Shown: piece after piece, positions 31,601-41,250 of the stretch
How the letters are laid out: the number at the start of each line of letters is the position of its first letter
Numbering within the stretch: position 1 is the stretch's first letter
From: Rhynchopus sp. YZ270_cl-10
Lineage: Eukaryota > Euglenozoa > Diplonemea > Diplonemida > Diplonemidae
NCBI GenBank assembly: GCA_964035575.1
Contig: OZ037908.1
Span: 868,001 to 932,000 of the forward strand
Reading direction: 5' to 3'
Length of the DNA stretch: 64,000 nucleotides
Made by a program: the position numbers and the translations under genes
Notes under the pieces: generated by a model
Databases searched by the model: none
What the model saw: only the letters and a program-made list of their open reading frames with translations
Told to the model about the DNA's origin: nothing

Positions 31601-32673
31601 GGGTGTTCATTGCCGCAGTTTGCATCGCCTCTGTCTTATCTCGCAACGAAGTCTCCACAGGACAGGTTGCCTTGTCCATCACATATGCCGTCGTTCTCTC
31701 CGGAACTGCTCAATGGTCGATCCGACAGTCTGCAGAACTAGAAAACATGATGACAGCAACAGAACGGGTGCGGCTTTACGGCAATCTCGAACCAGAAGGC
31801 GGTCCGAACGACGTCAAACCAGAGCTCCTCACAACAGCTGCAACGCGAACTGCCACGACATGGCCTGCGAGGGGTGAAGTGGAATTCAAACATTTCTCGA
31901 TGCGTTACCGTGAAGGCCTGCCGTTAGTTCTGAAGGACGTGAGCTTCCATGTTGCGGCAGGTATGACGGTAGGTGTGGTTGGAAGAACCGGAGCGGGCAA
32001 GAGCAGTTTGATGCAAGCAGTGTTCCGCCTCACTGAGGGCTGTGCAGGAAGCATAACCATTGATGGGAGAGATACCAAGGACGTTTCCCTTCATGAACTG
32101 CGCTCAGGGTGTGCGGTGATCCCGCAAGACCCGGTACTCTTCACTGGGAGCATCCGTCACAATGTGGACCCCTTCGGGAATGCAGAAAGCGACAAGACCA
32201 TTTGGAACGCACTGCGTGATGTGCAGCTCCAGCAGGTGGTCGAAGAGCTGCCGCTGAAGCTGGACTTTGTGGTGAAGGAGGGGGGGCGGAACTTTTCGGT
32301 GGGACAGAGGCAGCTTATTTGCTTGGCGAGGGCGATTCTGCGTGACAACAAAATTCTGATCATGGACGAAGCGACGGCGAACGTCGACCCGGACACGGAC
32401 CTCATTATCCAAGAAACTGTACGGAGCCAGTTCAGAGGCTGTTCTGTTTTGATTATCGCGCACAGACTACACACAGTGATCGACAGTGACCGTATCCTTG
32501 TTCTCTCTGGTGGTGAGGTGGCAGCCTACGGTGACCCACACGAGCTCCTCCAAGAGGAGAACAGCATTCTCGCCAACTTTGTTGCACAGACAGGTGACGA
32601 CTCTGCCGCCTCCCTTAGGGACTCCGCAAGGGCAGCTTCGTTGCGAAGGTCGCAGCACGGGGATCCCTTCTAA
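28612..32673 (+). CDS. MRP-type (ABCC) ABC transporter, copy 2
   Basis: A second full ABCC transporter, exons 28612-29233 and 29348-32673, giving 1,315 residues from the first conserved ATG. I count roughly 30 amino-acid differences from copy 1 plus small gaps in the acidic N-terminus and the linker. All Walker A, signature and Walker B motifs are unchanged. The codon matching the copy-1 start is AAC, not ATG, so translation probably begins at the methionine of MAPPQLFEPD, 11 codons later. The frame is also open back to an ATG at 28453, but that extension is homopolymer-rich. The intron (114 nt, GTATGT donor, CTGCAG acceptor) has a length divisible by three and no in-frame stop, so an unspliced transcript would still read through with 38 extra residues. 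Function is as for copy 1, with perhaps a different substrate or expression. Confidence 0.9.
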   Translation: MAPPQLFEPDTQDAAPTSPTTPKEVPAAAQQDEDEEEEEVPLLGATPAMRPPEGQSIVRENPYPQSNLLSRESFTYLSSLMSEGYSAPLQNKDIYACLESDESERLSQQLEKNWEKEKATATPKLWRAIVRTFGWSYFVPFVLGCLEWTAGLLEPFFATRLFDELRTVDEGGTEDEGAIWLNMGLFLGMNLFRALIHHPFFTRAQLVGMCQQVSPAPLLTFLRRSIVEKITGKIKFFLHTPHHPAGMRVRVATTALVYRKVLSMSSKAVSETTTGKLVNLISNDTERFDQTTLFLHFLVIGPIKVLVVAYLVYLQLGYSGVIGVAVCTLLAPMQYAMGTMFAKIRQKTAQFTDRRIKYMNEVIAGIRLIKMYAWEVPYAATVAEVRSDEEKQVRITVTMRAVNAFFFFAGTPLIMFIIITIYIHVQDDPLEPSNVFASMMYFNALGLSILLFIPEAIKNGSECLISLQRLQGFLEAEDHIPNENKSNLPDDIIIKAENVTSTWPGSHTSIFENLNLTVKKGELIGICGTVGAGKTSLFSLLTGELQKGSGVLEVTHAPTVASQEVWLTSDTVRNNILFGRELDEARYADICEVCGLYSDFEQFADSDHTMIGDRGITLSGGQKARIGLARACYEGGELFLLDDPLSAVDTVVGRKIITECIGGLLREKTRVLITHQHQFLPLCDRVFEISAETKCLVDMTEKFRTKSPSMSMTSSFRSNRTPPSSVRDEKKEKEERFEMVTKEDRMTGGVTWRTYIEYFQHGGSVLAVFCVALMLLGQISFVLNDVWLTFWVDRSDDKKDNSYHYRYYAASMGILCVLAWVPAYFFYRMAINASTSMHNKMFRAVVRTSCMFFDSNPTGRILNRFSKDIGQMDELLPWVFFDSLMQCLICFGAIILISVFNPWLLLAVAPILGIFIFLRNYFVATGREVKRLEALNRSPLYSMFSETVNGVGTIRSYGRTEYFTQKYSAVQDDHTSAFYLFIACNRWIGFRLDIASWVFIAAVCIASVLSRNEVSTGQVALSITYAVVLSGTAQWSIRQSAELENMMTATERVRLYGNLEPEGGPNDVKPELLTTAATRTATTWPARGEVEFKHFSMRYREGLPLVLKDVSFHVAAGMTVGVVGRTGAGKSSLMQAVFRLTEGCAGSITIDGRDTKDVSLHELRSGCAVIPQDPVLFTGSIRHNVDPFGNAESDKTIWNALRDVQLQQVVEELPLKLDFVVKEGGRNFSVGQRQLICLARAILRDNKILIMDEATANVDPDTDLIIQETVRSQFRGCSVLIIAHRLHTVIDSDRILVLSGGEVAAYGDPHELLQEENSILANFVAQTGDDSAASLRDSARAASLRRSQHGDPF

Positions 32674-33177
32674 AGCTCGCGGGAAAGCAGCACATGATAA
32701 CGTCGGTAGCGTGCCAACCAAAACAAAAATATGTACGGGGTTTTCATTGCCGGAAAAGGACCCATAATAATTGCACTGGTTCTTTTGTGTACCACAGCGT
32801 GCTGATCCAGCCTCAACAGCCATCGAAGAAATGGGTATCGAGCCTGCCGAGCCTGCGTACTACACCGCTCTAGCAGATATCAGCAGATAGTGCTTCACGA
32901 AGAGGATTCTGAAGACGACATCCCCCCTTGAACGTTTCAGGTGCTGGGACGCCTGCAAATCACTTTCTAGCCCCTCTGTCTTTTTTAGCAATCCCATATG
33001 GGATTGCTTTTTTTCAGGGTGACTGCACAGGCTTGAGACATCTTACTAAACAAAGGTGACCGAGCACTGTGAGCATCTTATAAATACCCTTTTCCCTCTA
33101 AACGCAGCGTTGTTCCAGCGCGACAACGATAGTGGGGAATCAGGGTGTGTTCATCTCTCATTTTTTTTTATATTGGG
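32674..33177. other. 3' flank of MRP copy 2
   Basis: It shares part of its sequence with the flanks of the other copies. A short open stretch at about 32800-32890 reads PASTAIEEMGIEPAEPAYY and ends at a stop. It could be an exon remnant, but I cannot support a gene. The block 32975-33120 repeats 26805-26955. Confidence 0.55.
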
Positions 33178-34220
33178 AGCGTCCGCGAAAGACCCCCCCC
33201 TAAAGCTAACATCCATGCTTATTGGTATTTCACTAATTAAAATTTTGGTATTTTATAAGATTTTTTTTTACAATGAACTCAGAGTTAAGTTTCTGAGTTC
33301 ATTAAAAAAAAAAATCGGTGAAAAATTCCGAGTAGGTATTAATTTAGATAGGAAAAGCTATGTCAGCAGCTATGTGTCCCCTTATTTTACCTGTAAATAC
33401 TAAGGATATAGGAAGGAATTCACTAATATCTGTCTCTAAACCCATTATCAAAAAGGGGGGGGAGGAAAGGGGGGTGGAGGCTTGTCGCCCCCTCCGAACA
33501 CTCTAAATAGAGCGCGAAAGAGCTTCACGCTCCGGGTCGTCTGCGGCGACGTCGACTTTCTCGCAGAAAACCCCCTTTTTTGAGTGACCCTATTGACCTC
33601 CGTGATGAGTCTCTCCAAGAGTTACAGACAATTGTCCGCCTGTTCCTCCTCTTCCTCCTCCGTCTCGCTGTCACTGTCCTGAGGGTGTCGCTGATGCAAC
33701 TACAGGAGTAGTAAACGGCGGACACCCCTTTTCTCCTGGTGGTTGTCTTCTGCATATGGAGGGACATATGCTTCGAGCTACACACCTCGCGCATCCAGCT
33801 CCTCGCGCCCCACCCTTTGCCCCCCTGCCAGTGGACCCCTGCATACACCTGCAGCTCGGCGAAGTTTTTTAGGCCTCGGAAAGGCCGGGTTTTCAGCTCC
33901 TGAGCGAATGCTTTGGCTGCTGATTACATTTCCCCCTGTTGTGTTGTTCTATGGGTGGTTATATGGGTGTTTGTGAGGATTTCCTTGTATATCCTTAGTA
34001 TTTACAGGTAAAATAAGGGGACACATAGCTGTTGACATAGCTTTTCCTATCTAAATTAATACCTACTCGGAATTTTTCACCGATTTTTTTTTTTAATGAG
34101 CTCAGAAACTTAACTCTGAGTTCATTGTAAAAAAAAATCTTATAAAATACCAAAATTTTAATTAGTGAAATACCAATAAGCATGGATGTTAGCTTTAGGG
34201 GGGGGTCTTTCGCGGACGCT
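33178..34220. mobile_element. Long-terminal-inverted-repeat element, 1,043 bp, arms almost identical
   Basis: The two 233-bp inverted arms (33178-33410 and 33988-34220) differ at only about two positions. The ends read AGCGTCCGCGAAAGACCCCC and its complement. The arms are AT-rich without the usual T-runs, unlike all local sequence. The core (33411-33987) is GC-rich with an arginine-rich open frame on the minus strand (33525-33848) of uncertain meaning. I find no convincing target duplication. Near identity of the arms implies a recent insertion or ongoing arm conversion. The superfamily is not recognised. Confidence 0.85.
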
Positions 34221-34693
34221 GCCATATATATTTTGATTCTTCTGTGCGCGGTGTCCACACACAGATGGTCAGCACAGCGCCCCGCAGCCCTATCTCAATG
34301 GAAGTCTGCTCTTGCGCTACTGTTAGCCCCTCCCCTCCCTGGCCTTCATATACACACACCTGCCTGCACCCTCCCTTCCAAGGCATGTATGGCATGCGAG
34401 GAACTTTCTTCGCATTCTTCGCTTTTTCTTCATACACAGGCGGTTTCGGGTTGTTTATCCACCTTCTGCATGTTTTTTTTTTATATTTTTCTTGAAAATC
34501 TTGGTTTTCCTGTAGGTGTGATTTCTATTGTCACTCTGGTTGGGAGGACAACAGTGGGACACAACAGCATTTTTGACAGGGTATTAGGGTGGTTAAAAAA
34601 ACTGGTTTTCACAGTGTTTCCCACGGTGAGATTTTGGGGTGAGAAATCTCACAAAAAAAAAAAAAAAAAAAAAAAGTGAGGTGAGAAATCTCA

Positions 34694-35437
34694 CCTGCAG
34701 GACAGGCCTTTTGCTAACTTTGGGATTTTCCCCCTGAATGGCATGATGGTCAAAAAAAATAATTTCCTGGAAAAAAAGTACATTCCGAGCTTTCCCACCT
34801 GGTAAAAGCGGTCGTCGCGCGCTTCGCGCGCGCCTCCCTGCCAGCCACAGGGTGGAGAGGCGAAGGGTCAGTTTTGCGAGATAACAAAAACGGAATCTAA
34901 TCCTTTATTAACGGTCCTTGGTCTTGCGCCTTACGTACACTAACCGTACAAAATCAATACGTCTTCCAGAAGCAGGGGCTGTTGCAACGGTTGGGTCAAG
35001 TTTCATTTCTGGCTGAAAAATGCAAGGGAATCCCCTTTGACATTGTAAAATGGCACCGTAGGCAGGAAGAAAATAGCGTACAGCGCGAGCGAAGCGAGCG
35101 GGAATTTTTTTTTGAGGTATACCTCCGCGAGCGTAGTGAGCAGAAAAATTTTAAGGTGCCATCATGCCATCATGCCATCATGCCATCATGCCATCATGCC
35201 ATCATGCCATCATGCCATCATGCCATCATGCCATCATGCCATCATGCCATCATGCCATCATGCCATCATGCCATCATGCCATCATGCCATCTGGGGGGAA
35301 ATCCCCAGGTGATGGAGAGCGAAAGCCCTGCCTCACCACCCCCCGTGGCATGATGGTGGCATGATGGAAAAAAAAATAAAAAACGCCCAAAAACGTGGCA
35401 TGATGGCATGATGGTTAGCAAAAGGCCTGCCTGCAGG
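34694..35437. mobile_element. Inverted-repeat unit with (TGCCATCA)n, nested in a hAT-like element
   Basis: The ends share CCTGCAGG followed by CAGGCCTTTTGCTAAC (one extra base on the left). Next to the right end are scattered GGCATGATGG words, the complement of the array unit. I could not find a target duplication, so it may be an internal part of the hAT element and not a separate insertion. Confidence 0.55.
35157..35291 (+). repeat. (TGCCATCA)n array, about 17 copies
   Basis: An uninterrupted 8-bp tandem array of 135 bp. The same word occurs singly in the flanks at about 34740, 35346, 35359 and 35398-35415, some in inverse orientation. Confidence 0.97.
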
Positions 35438-36073
35438 AAAAAAAAAAAAAAAAAAAAATCATGGTTGAACCACGGGAGTACCATGGGGAACTGGGTTGCT
35501 GACCGCACCATCCAGGCTGTACCTCAATTTTTTTTTGCCTGCGGCGCCATTTTCCCTTTTTTGCTCCGCAAAAAAGGGTTAGGACCATAATAGGTGTGTG
35601 ACTATGTGCTGTAAAAAAGATAGATTTTTACACTGTACCCTAATTTTTTTTCGCCTGCGGCGCCATTTGTTTGATTTTTTTTTTGCTCCGCAAAAATCCC
35701 TATGTTCCCAATGTCCCTTGTCAGCAGTGCTGAGAAATTTTGGGCACAAAAACAAGCTGACCCCCCAATCTTCCAACGACAGTGACATTTATGTCAACAA
35801 TTTTTAGAAATGTTGCGTACCGTGGCTTCGCTTGGGTGTCATGCCTGCCATGACTGCCGTTTATTTTGTAAATGTACTGGTGCAAATATCAATGAAGTGC
35901 CGAACTCCGAGAAATTCTCACATTCCGCCGGAGGCCCTCAACTTGAGCTAAGGTGGGGACCCGGGCGCGCGAAGCGCGCCCGGGCTCGCCACACCTATAC
36001 AAAAACCCGCAAAACCGCAAAATCTCACCTATTTTCAGAGTTAGGTGAGATGCTGGGAAACACTGGGTTTTCA

Positions 36074-36864
36074 AAAAAAAAAAAAAAAACAGAGAAATCT
36101 GGAGGGAAAAAAAAAACCGACACTTTTCACCAGGCCTTTCTGTAAATGTCGTCCCCAGATTAGGGCGGACTCGATTTTTTCCCCCGCATTTTTTCCCCGC
36201 CTGGTAGAACCGTGGTTGAACCACGGGAATGCCTTGGGAAATGGCTGTTCCTTGATTTTTTTTTTTGCCTGCGGCGCCATTTTTCATTTTTTGCTCCGCA
36301 AAAAAGGGTTCGTTGAGTGGCTCTGTGGTGTCCAAACCCCGGGTTTCGGGCCCTAGGAACTGCTCGCCCCTCTACGGGGTGGAAAATCATATTTTGCGAT
36401 GACTTTTTGGGCTATTTTGGCCAAAATAGCTCCATGTTACACTTTTTTTTTTATAAAATTATCTGCTCTGCCCTGCTCTGCCCTCATGAACGCGCACAAC
36501 AGCAAACCCCTCCTCCACCCCACCTTCTCTTGTTTGTTTGGACCCCAACCGGACCCTACATCACTGCTTTATTAGCCTCTACAACGTACCTATGCATCTG
36601 ACCGATGAGTGGAAGCGAGAGTACAGCATATCAGATGCAAAATGGAACGAAGTGAATTGTAGGGCTGCACGACCCACGCACCTGCATCATTGAGAACACC
36701 GTTTTTCTGCTTGCCAATCTGCTCCAGGTAGCTTACGTGCTTGGAGGCGATCGTTGCGCCAAATACGGAAAGTATCAGTCTGTCCGTTACAGCCACACAT
36801 TTATTTTTTTAAAAATTTCAAAAAAAAATTCCCACCACACCTCCCCCTCCAGAACCTACCACCA
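36074..36864. other. Gene-free spacer before the DOMON gene
   Basis: A segment with GGTTGAACCACGGGA (36210) and GCCTGCGGCGCCATTTT plus TTTTGCTCCGCAAAA (36268-36302) is a second copy of 35464-35580. A third partial copy is at about 35650-35695. A partial module E lies near 36605-36685. The final 40 bp before the ATG are pyrimidine-rich and end CTCCAG. Confidence 0.65.
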
Positions 36865-38088
36865 ATGATGTTGCTGCGTGCACTCTGTGTGCTGCTTCCG
36901 TGCCTTCTCTCTGGCGCACAGTGGGTTGCGGAATGCCCTGGTTTCACAGACCTGGGTGATACCACCTCTGACGTCCAGGTCTATTATGAATGGGGGATGT
37001 TTGGGATGGAAGCGGGGATCATGCTGAGGGTGAGCTTTCCGGATCCGGGGTGGGGTGCGATTGGCTTCCGTACACCGGGGGGCGACCCGCATTCAATGAT
37101 AGGCTTTGACATTTACGCGTTTTCCTCTGTCAAGACGGACGCTGTGAAGGACTGCAACAACGTCGTCGCAAATGGCCAACCCGCAGACGACACCTCGCAA
37201 GACGCGACAATCATCGGTGCGATCACCTCTGTCAGCGGTGTCGCAACCGTCAATTTCTGGCGCAAACTGATTTCCCCCAACGACTTCACCGTCGGCCCTG
37301 GATTGGCTATCGACTTCGTCGTAGCAGCAGGACCGGGAGATGTATGGACAACATGGAGTAAGCACACCCATCAGAGAGAATTTGCGTCTCAAACGATGGC
37401 AACCTGCACTCCAAAGACCACCCCTGCTCCTCCAACTGGAAACCCAAACGCTCCGGTCACCGCAACCCCACCACAACCTACAAGCACCAAATACCTCCCG
37501 AAGACGCAGAAACCGATTCCAATCGGGCCGACCGCGCCTCCAGCCCCACCTACCCCTCCTCCGGTTCCTGTGGTGCCTGGAGTGCCGCCGGCGGGGAATA
37601 CTCTGCCGGTTGCACCACCTTCACCCCCATCCGACGATGACGACGGAACGAATTGGGGGCTTATCGCAGGTCTCATTGCCGCAGGGTTGTTGTGCTGTTC
37701 GCTTCTCGCGGCGGGGGCGTTTTTGGCGATGAAGAAGAGTGGTGGGGGAGAAGGTGGGGCCAACAAAGGTGTTCAAGAGGATTACTACGGCCAGCCCTAC
37801 ACTGACCAGAACTATTACAACAGCGAGCAAGGCTATCAGAATTGGGATGGAAATAATGAGTGGGGTGGTGGTGGTGGTGGCGGTGGTGGTGGTAACCAAT
37901 ACGGGGGAGGAGGAGGAGGAGGGATGGGGCAATGGGGGATGACGAAAGTGTCCATGACGGCACCCCATATGGGGCCAACCAGCCTGCAGAACCACTCCAA
38001 CTGGAATGGGCAGGCAGACGCACCGTTTGGCCAGCCATTGAAAAGCAACCCTACCTTTGGCTCCCCGCAAGGGTCATACAGGAATTAA
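36865..38088 (+). CDS. Single-pass surface protein with a DOMON-like domain
   Basis: A 407-residue, single-exon protein. Two adjacent ATGs start a clear signal peptide (MMLLRALCVLLPCLLSGAQ). The ectodomain (about 30-180) has DOMON features: a beta-rich stretch with WGAIGFRTPGGDPHSMIGFD and DATIIGAITSVSGVATVNFW followed by conserved-looking LISPNDF. DOMON domains bind haem or sugars in secreted redox and adhesion proteins; the ligand here is unknown. A proline/threonine-rich stalk (185-262) leads to one membrane helix (about 265-288), followed by a tyrosine- and glycine-rich cytosolic tail with two polyglycine tracts. The upstream sequence is a pyrimidine tract ending CAG 13 bases before the ATG. 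No cytochrome b561 domain is attached. Confidence 0.82.
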   Translation: MMLLRALCVLLPCLLSGAQWVAECPGFTDLGDTTSDVQVYYEWGMFGMEAGIMLRVSFPDPGWGAIGFRTPGGDPHSMIGFDIYAFSSVKTDAVKDCNNVVANGQPADDTSQDATIIGAITSVSGVATVNFWRKLISPNDFTVGPGLAIDFVVAAGPGDVWTTWSKHTHQREFASQTMATCTPKTTPAPPTGNPNAPVTATPPQPTSTKYLPKTQKPIPIGPTAPPAPPTPPPVPVVPGVPPAGNTLPVAPPSPPSDDDDGTNWGLIAGLIAAGLLCCSLLAAGAFLAMKKSGGGEGGANKGVQEDYYGQPYTDQNYYNSEQGYQNWDGNNEWGGGGGGGGGGNQYGGGGGGGMGQWGMTKVSMTAPHMGPTSLQNHSNWNGQADAPFGQPLKSNPTFGSPQGSYRN

Positions 38089-38652
38089 AAAAAAAGGTTA
38101 TTTTCCCCTCCGCAAATGACTATCTGAATGACACCAAAAAAAGATCAAAAAATAAAAACCAAAAATAAAATTTAGATCATTCTAACATTTTCTGGCAAGA
38201 TAGAGAGTAGAGGGGGAAAAAACGGTACATTATACCCCTGTTTTCCGTTGTGTATAAAAAAAAACAAAATCAGTGGCGTTTTTTTAGTGGAATTTTTTTG
38301 TACGTTTTGTTATTAGTTTGTAAATGTCTAGGGGAGGGAGGGAAATGAGGGGGGGAAGGGGGCCGCATGCCCCTGAAGGCGAATTTGTATTTGCCCTATA
38401 TTCGGATCCGAACATGGTACAGGAATCTTGGGATCCGAATATAGGGCGAATATGCCATATTCGGATCCGAATGTAGGGCGAATACGAAATTTGCCTTCTA
38501 GGTATGCCTAGGGGGGGAAGGCAGTGTAAAAACACACAATGCACTGTTGACGCCGAAGAGAGTTAGAGAGAGGAGAGAGAATGAGTGTTATGTCATTGAG
38601 AAAGCTCGCTTCCAAACGAAAGGAGGCGTCGGGAGAAAAAAAAACGTATAGT
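38089..38652. other. Spacer with a palindromic MITE
   Basis: No gene. T- and A-rich, containing the palindromic element at 38365-38507. Confidence 0.6.
38365..38507. repeat. Palindromic MITE with repeated GGATCC cores
   Basis: The inverted arms start GCATGCCCCTGAAGGCGAAT at the left and mirror it at the right (GCCTTCTAGGTATGC). The centre repeats CCTATATTCGGATCCGAA and its complement three times. A compact copy lies at 57971-58054. I could not delimit target duplications. Confidence 0.75.
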
Positions 38653-39498
38653 CACGTATGGCAAATGATAATTTATTATGAGATCTCATAATAAATTATG
38701 AGATCATTATGCGCTATTATGCGCGCTCATAATAATCGCATAATGCATAATAGCGCATAATAGCACATAATAGCACATAATAGCGCATAATGATTATGCG
38801 CTATTATGTGCTCATTATGTGCTCATTATGTGCTCATTATGTGCCCTACCCCAATGCCCCAAACCAGAAAATACCACCCTCAGATGTCCAAAAATCCATC
38901 TGCGCCCGGTTTTGAGCAGTTTTGAGCCTCAAGAAGCCCCGTATCTGCTTTTTTCAAAAATGTACATACAACTTGTACCTGCCCACCCCTCGTAGATAGA
39001 GCAACTCACACATCCATCACGCCTCAGTGTGAGCCAGGGGCCAGAAAAGCCCCCAAAGCCACATATTTTCACCCCAGAACCTATCCCGAGGGGTACCCAG
39101 GCGGTTTCGGGGTGTTTAGAGGGACTTGGTGGAACTTAGAACCATGTTTCAAAAAGTGTCAAGCACCTGGTACCAAAGGTTTTCCCACCCAAGGTATCTT
39201 AAGCCGTCAAAAAACGTGAAGTAGGTAATAAATCAAAGAAACCCCCCTGAAGTCAATAAAAACCACACCCTAGGCCCATTTGTACCCCAAAAATCGAATT
39301 CCGCCCGGTTTTGGGCACTTTTGACCACTTCTGAGCGACTTTTTTTGGGTGGGGGGGTGGGGGGTACGGCACATAATGAGCGCATAACGCCGCATAATTG
39401 GCGCATAATAGCACATAATAGCACATAATAGCGCATAATATCACATGTATTATGAGATCTCATAATAGCGCATAATATATTATCATTTGCCATACGTG
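38653..39498. mobile_element. Non-autonomous transposon inserted in module B, 846 bp, 6-bp TSD
   Basis: The inverted ends CACGTATGGCAAATGATAAT and its complement are flanked by TATAGT at 38647-38652 and 39499-39504. Subterminal regions (38680-38850 and 39370-39485) are clusters of GCGCATAATAGCACATAAT-type words in both orientations. The middle is unique and non-coding. The insertion target is the first six bases of module B, and intact copies of that module at 1201 and 19302 show the site without the element. Confidence 0.88.
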
Positions 39499-39504
39499 TA
39501 TAGT

Positions 39505-40780
39505 GGAGTTCATCTTCGGGTGGCTACACTAAAACAACCAAGTTTTCAAAAAAAATAATTGGAGATTGCACAAACTGTGGGCAACACTACCGAGGCAAAC
39601 TACACTACTCCAACAATTTATCAAAGAAAAAAAATGTGTGCAATAGAACAATGCGCATCAACACCACGTAATGTAGTGTGCATTTTTTTTTTATATTCCT
39701 ACGAAGGGAAAAATAGTATTACCAGGTACGGTCGCCAAATCATCCCTCAAACAGGAAAATTTTGTGCAATCAACGATACAGCTTTTTACCTGCCCGATCC
39801 TACTATTTTTTTTTAATGAGTGGAAGCGGGAGTAGAGCATAGTGTAACCCACAAAATGGATGTAGGACTGCGTGTTTGGGGTCCATCCACGGTGCACTGT
39901 CACGAGAGGGCTTTTGTCTTTCAAGCCCTACTATGTTTCCCGGTGACTAAAAGTACCGAGAAGCTTGGGTTCATCTTATAAACTTTTTTTATTTCATTTT
40001 GGGCGACAACGGGCGGTTCTGTGTTTATTTTGTGTATTGTCCATGATTGTCAGTGGATAGTGTTTTTTTTGGTTCTTGCGTTTTTGTTTCGTTTTGTTTT
40101 TTTTCCCTATTTTCATTCTTTCTATGTTCCTTTCGTTGAGAGGTACCGTATTTTTGCGACATCCGTTTGACACTATCCATTTGGAATTTTCGTATTGGTG
40201 TGTTTCGTGTGTGATGGGTTTGGTGAGAAACGTCTTGTGCACAACGTCAAATCCACATCAACTCTGATACACTCAAACGAGCTCGGGTGTTGTGTTTTGT
40301 GTTTGAAAGTCATCGCGATTGGTTCGATAACCCGCGGGGGAACCAACAGCCTGCGTCCGCCGATGTACGGTTATGCGTTTGCACTTTCAACTTCTCTTTT
40401 TTATCTGGCCTTAGCGAGGCCAACTTCGCCTCGTTGCCCTATATGGCAACGAGGAATTATGTGTGGTGTTGTATGTGATAAGCAAGCGAGCCTCTCCCTA
40501 CTGTGAGTGCTCTTCACTGAGGCACTTTATGTGTCAGGTTTTTGCTTTTTTTTTTTTTGTGTTTTAAAAAAACGTTTCTGGTGTGGGTGGTAAAATGCAA
40601 AATAGAAAAAAAGTTGGACAGTGGAGATTGCACAACTGTGGCAACACAACCGAGGCAACTACACTACTCCAACAATTTATCAAAAAAAAAGCAAAAAAAA
40701 AAACGAGTTTTTTTTTCTGGGCGCAACGACTGTACGTTTTTTTTTTTTTGGCCAATTTTTTTTTTGGCAGCTTCTAAAAC
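39505..40780. other. Spacer packed with modules B, C, F, E, A, D and C
   Basis: Read left to right it holds module B (from 39499), C (39560-39630), F (39680-39812), E (39822-39935), A (39940-39990), D (40348-40400) and a second C (40620-40690). It is the fullest run of these modules in the window. No gene is supported. A short palindrome around 40415-40460 contains AACTTCGCCTCGTTGCC. Confidence 0.75.
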
Positions 40781-41250
40781 CAGGGGTTAAGTTAGCTTTT
40801 TTTTTTCTCGCTGAGTCGGGTTTTCTGGGTTTTTTTCGGTTTTTCTGGATTTTGCGAAAAATAACCCATTCCCTCCGCGAGCGCAGCGAGCGGGAAATTT
40901 TTTAAGGTGCACCTCCGCTCGCGTAGCGAGCAAAAAATTTTTTTCGCAATTTTTGGGCAAAGTTCAAAAATCCCACCAAAAAGTGGGGGGGGCCTGGGGA
41001 TTTTTGGATTTGTCCTAACAATTTTGGAGCATAAATTTGAAGAACAGGACTGGTGTACCCCCGACCTCAGTTCCCGCGTCCTGCCTCTTCATATGAATAA
41101 TTCCCAGTTCTGACGGGGGGTTTGTTTGGGTCGGGAGGATACTTTTTCTTAGAGGGTGGGGTGGGAGGGGGCTCCGCCCCCACCCCTACCCTACCTTCCC
41201 AGCCTACACCACCCAAAAATTTGGATTTTTTTTTTTTTTTTTCAGATTCC

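Larger units (their letters stand above)
34612..36065. mobile_element. hAT-like transposon, 1,454 bp, 8-bp TSD, with an internal insertion
   Basis: The ends CAGTGTTTCCCA and TGGGAAACACTG are inverted, and GGTTTTCA flanks the element at 34604-34611 and 36066-36073. The right part (35808-35990) carries the composite hAT segment shared with 1956-2689, with GTTGCGTACCGTGGCTTCGC and GGTGCAAATATCAATGAAGT. The left part contains a smaller inverted-repeat unit (34694-35437) with CCTGCAGG and GGCCTTTTGCTAAC ends and a microsatellite. No transposase is visible. Confidence 0.87.

Noticed and set aside
33525-33848. Arginine-rich protein in the core of the long-inverted-repeat element
   Set aside because: Composition is explained by GC-rich CGT/CTC repeats; no domain or family recognised.
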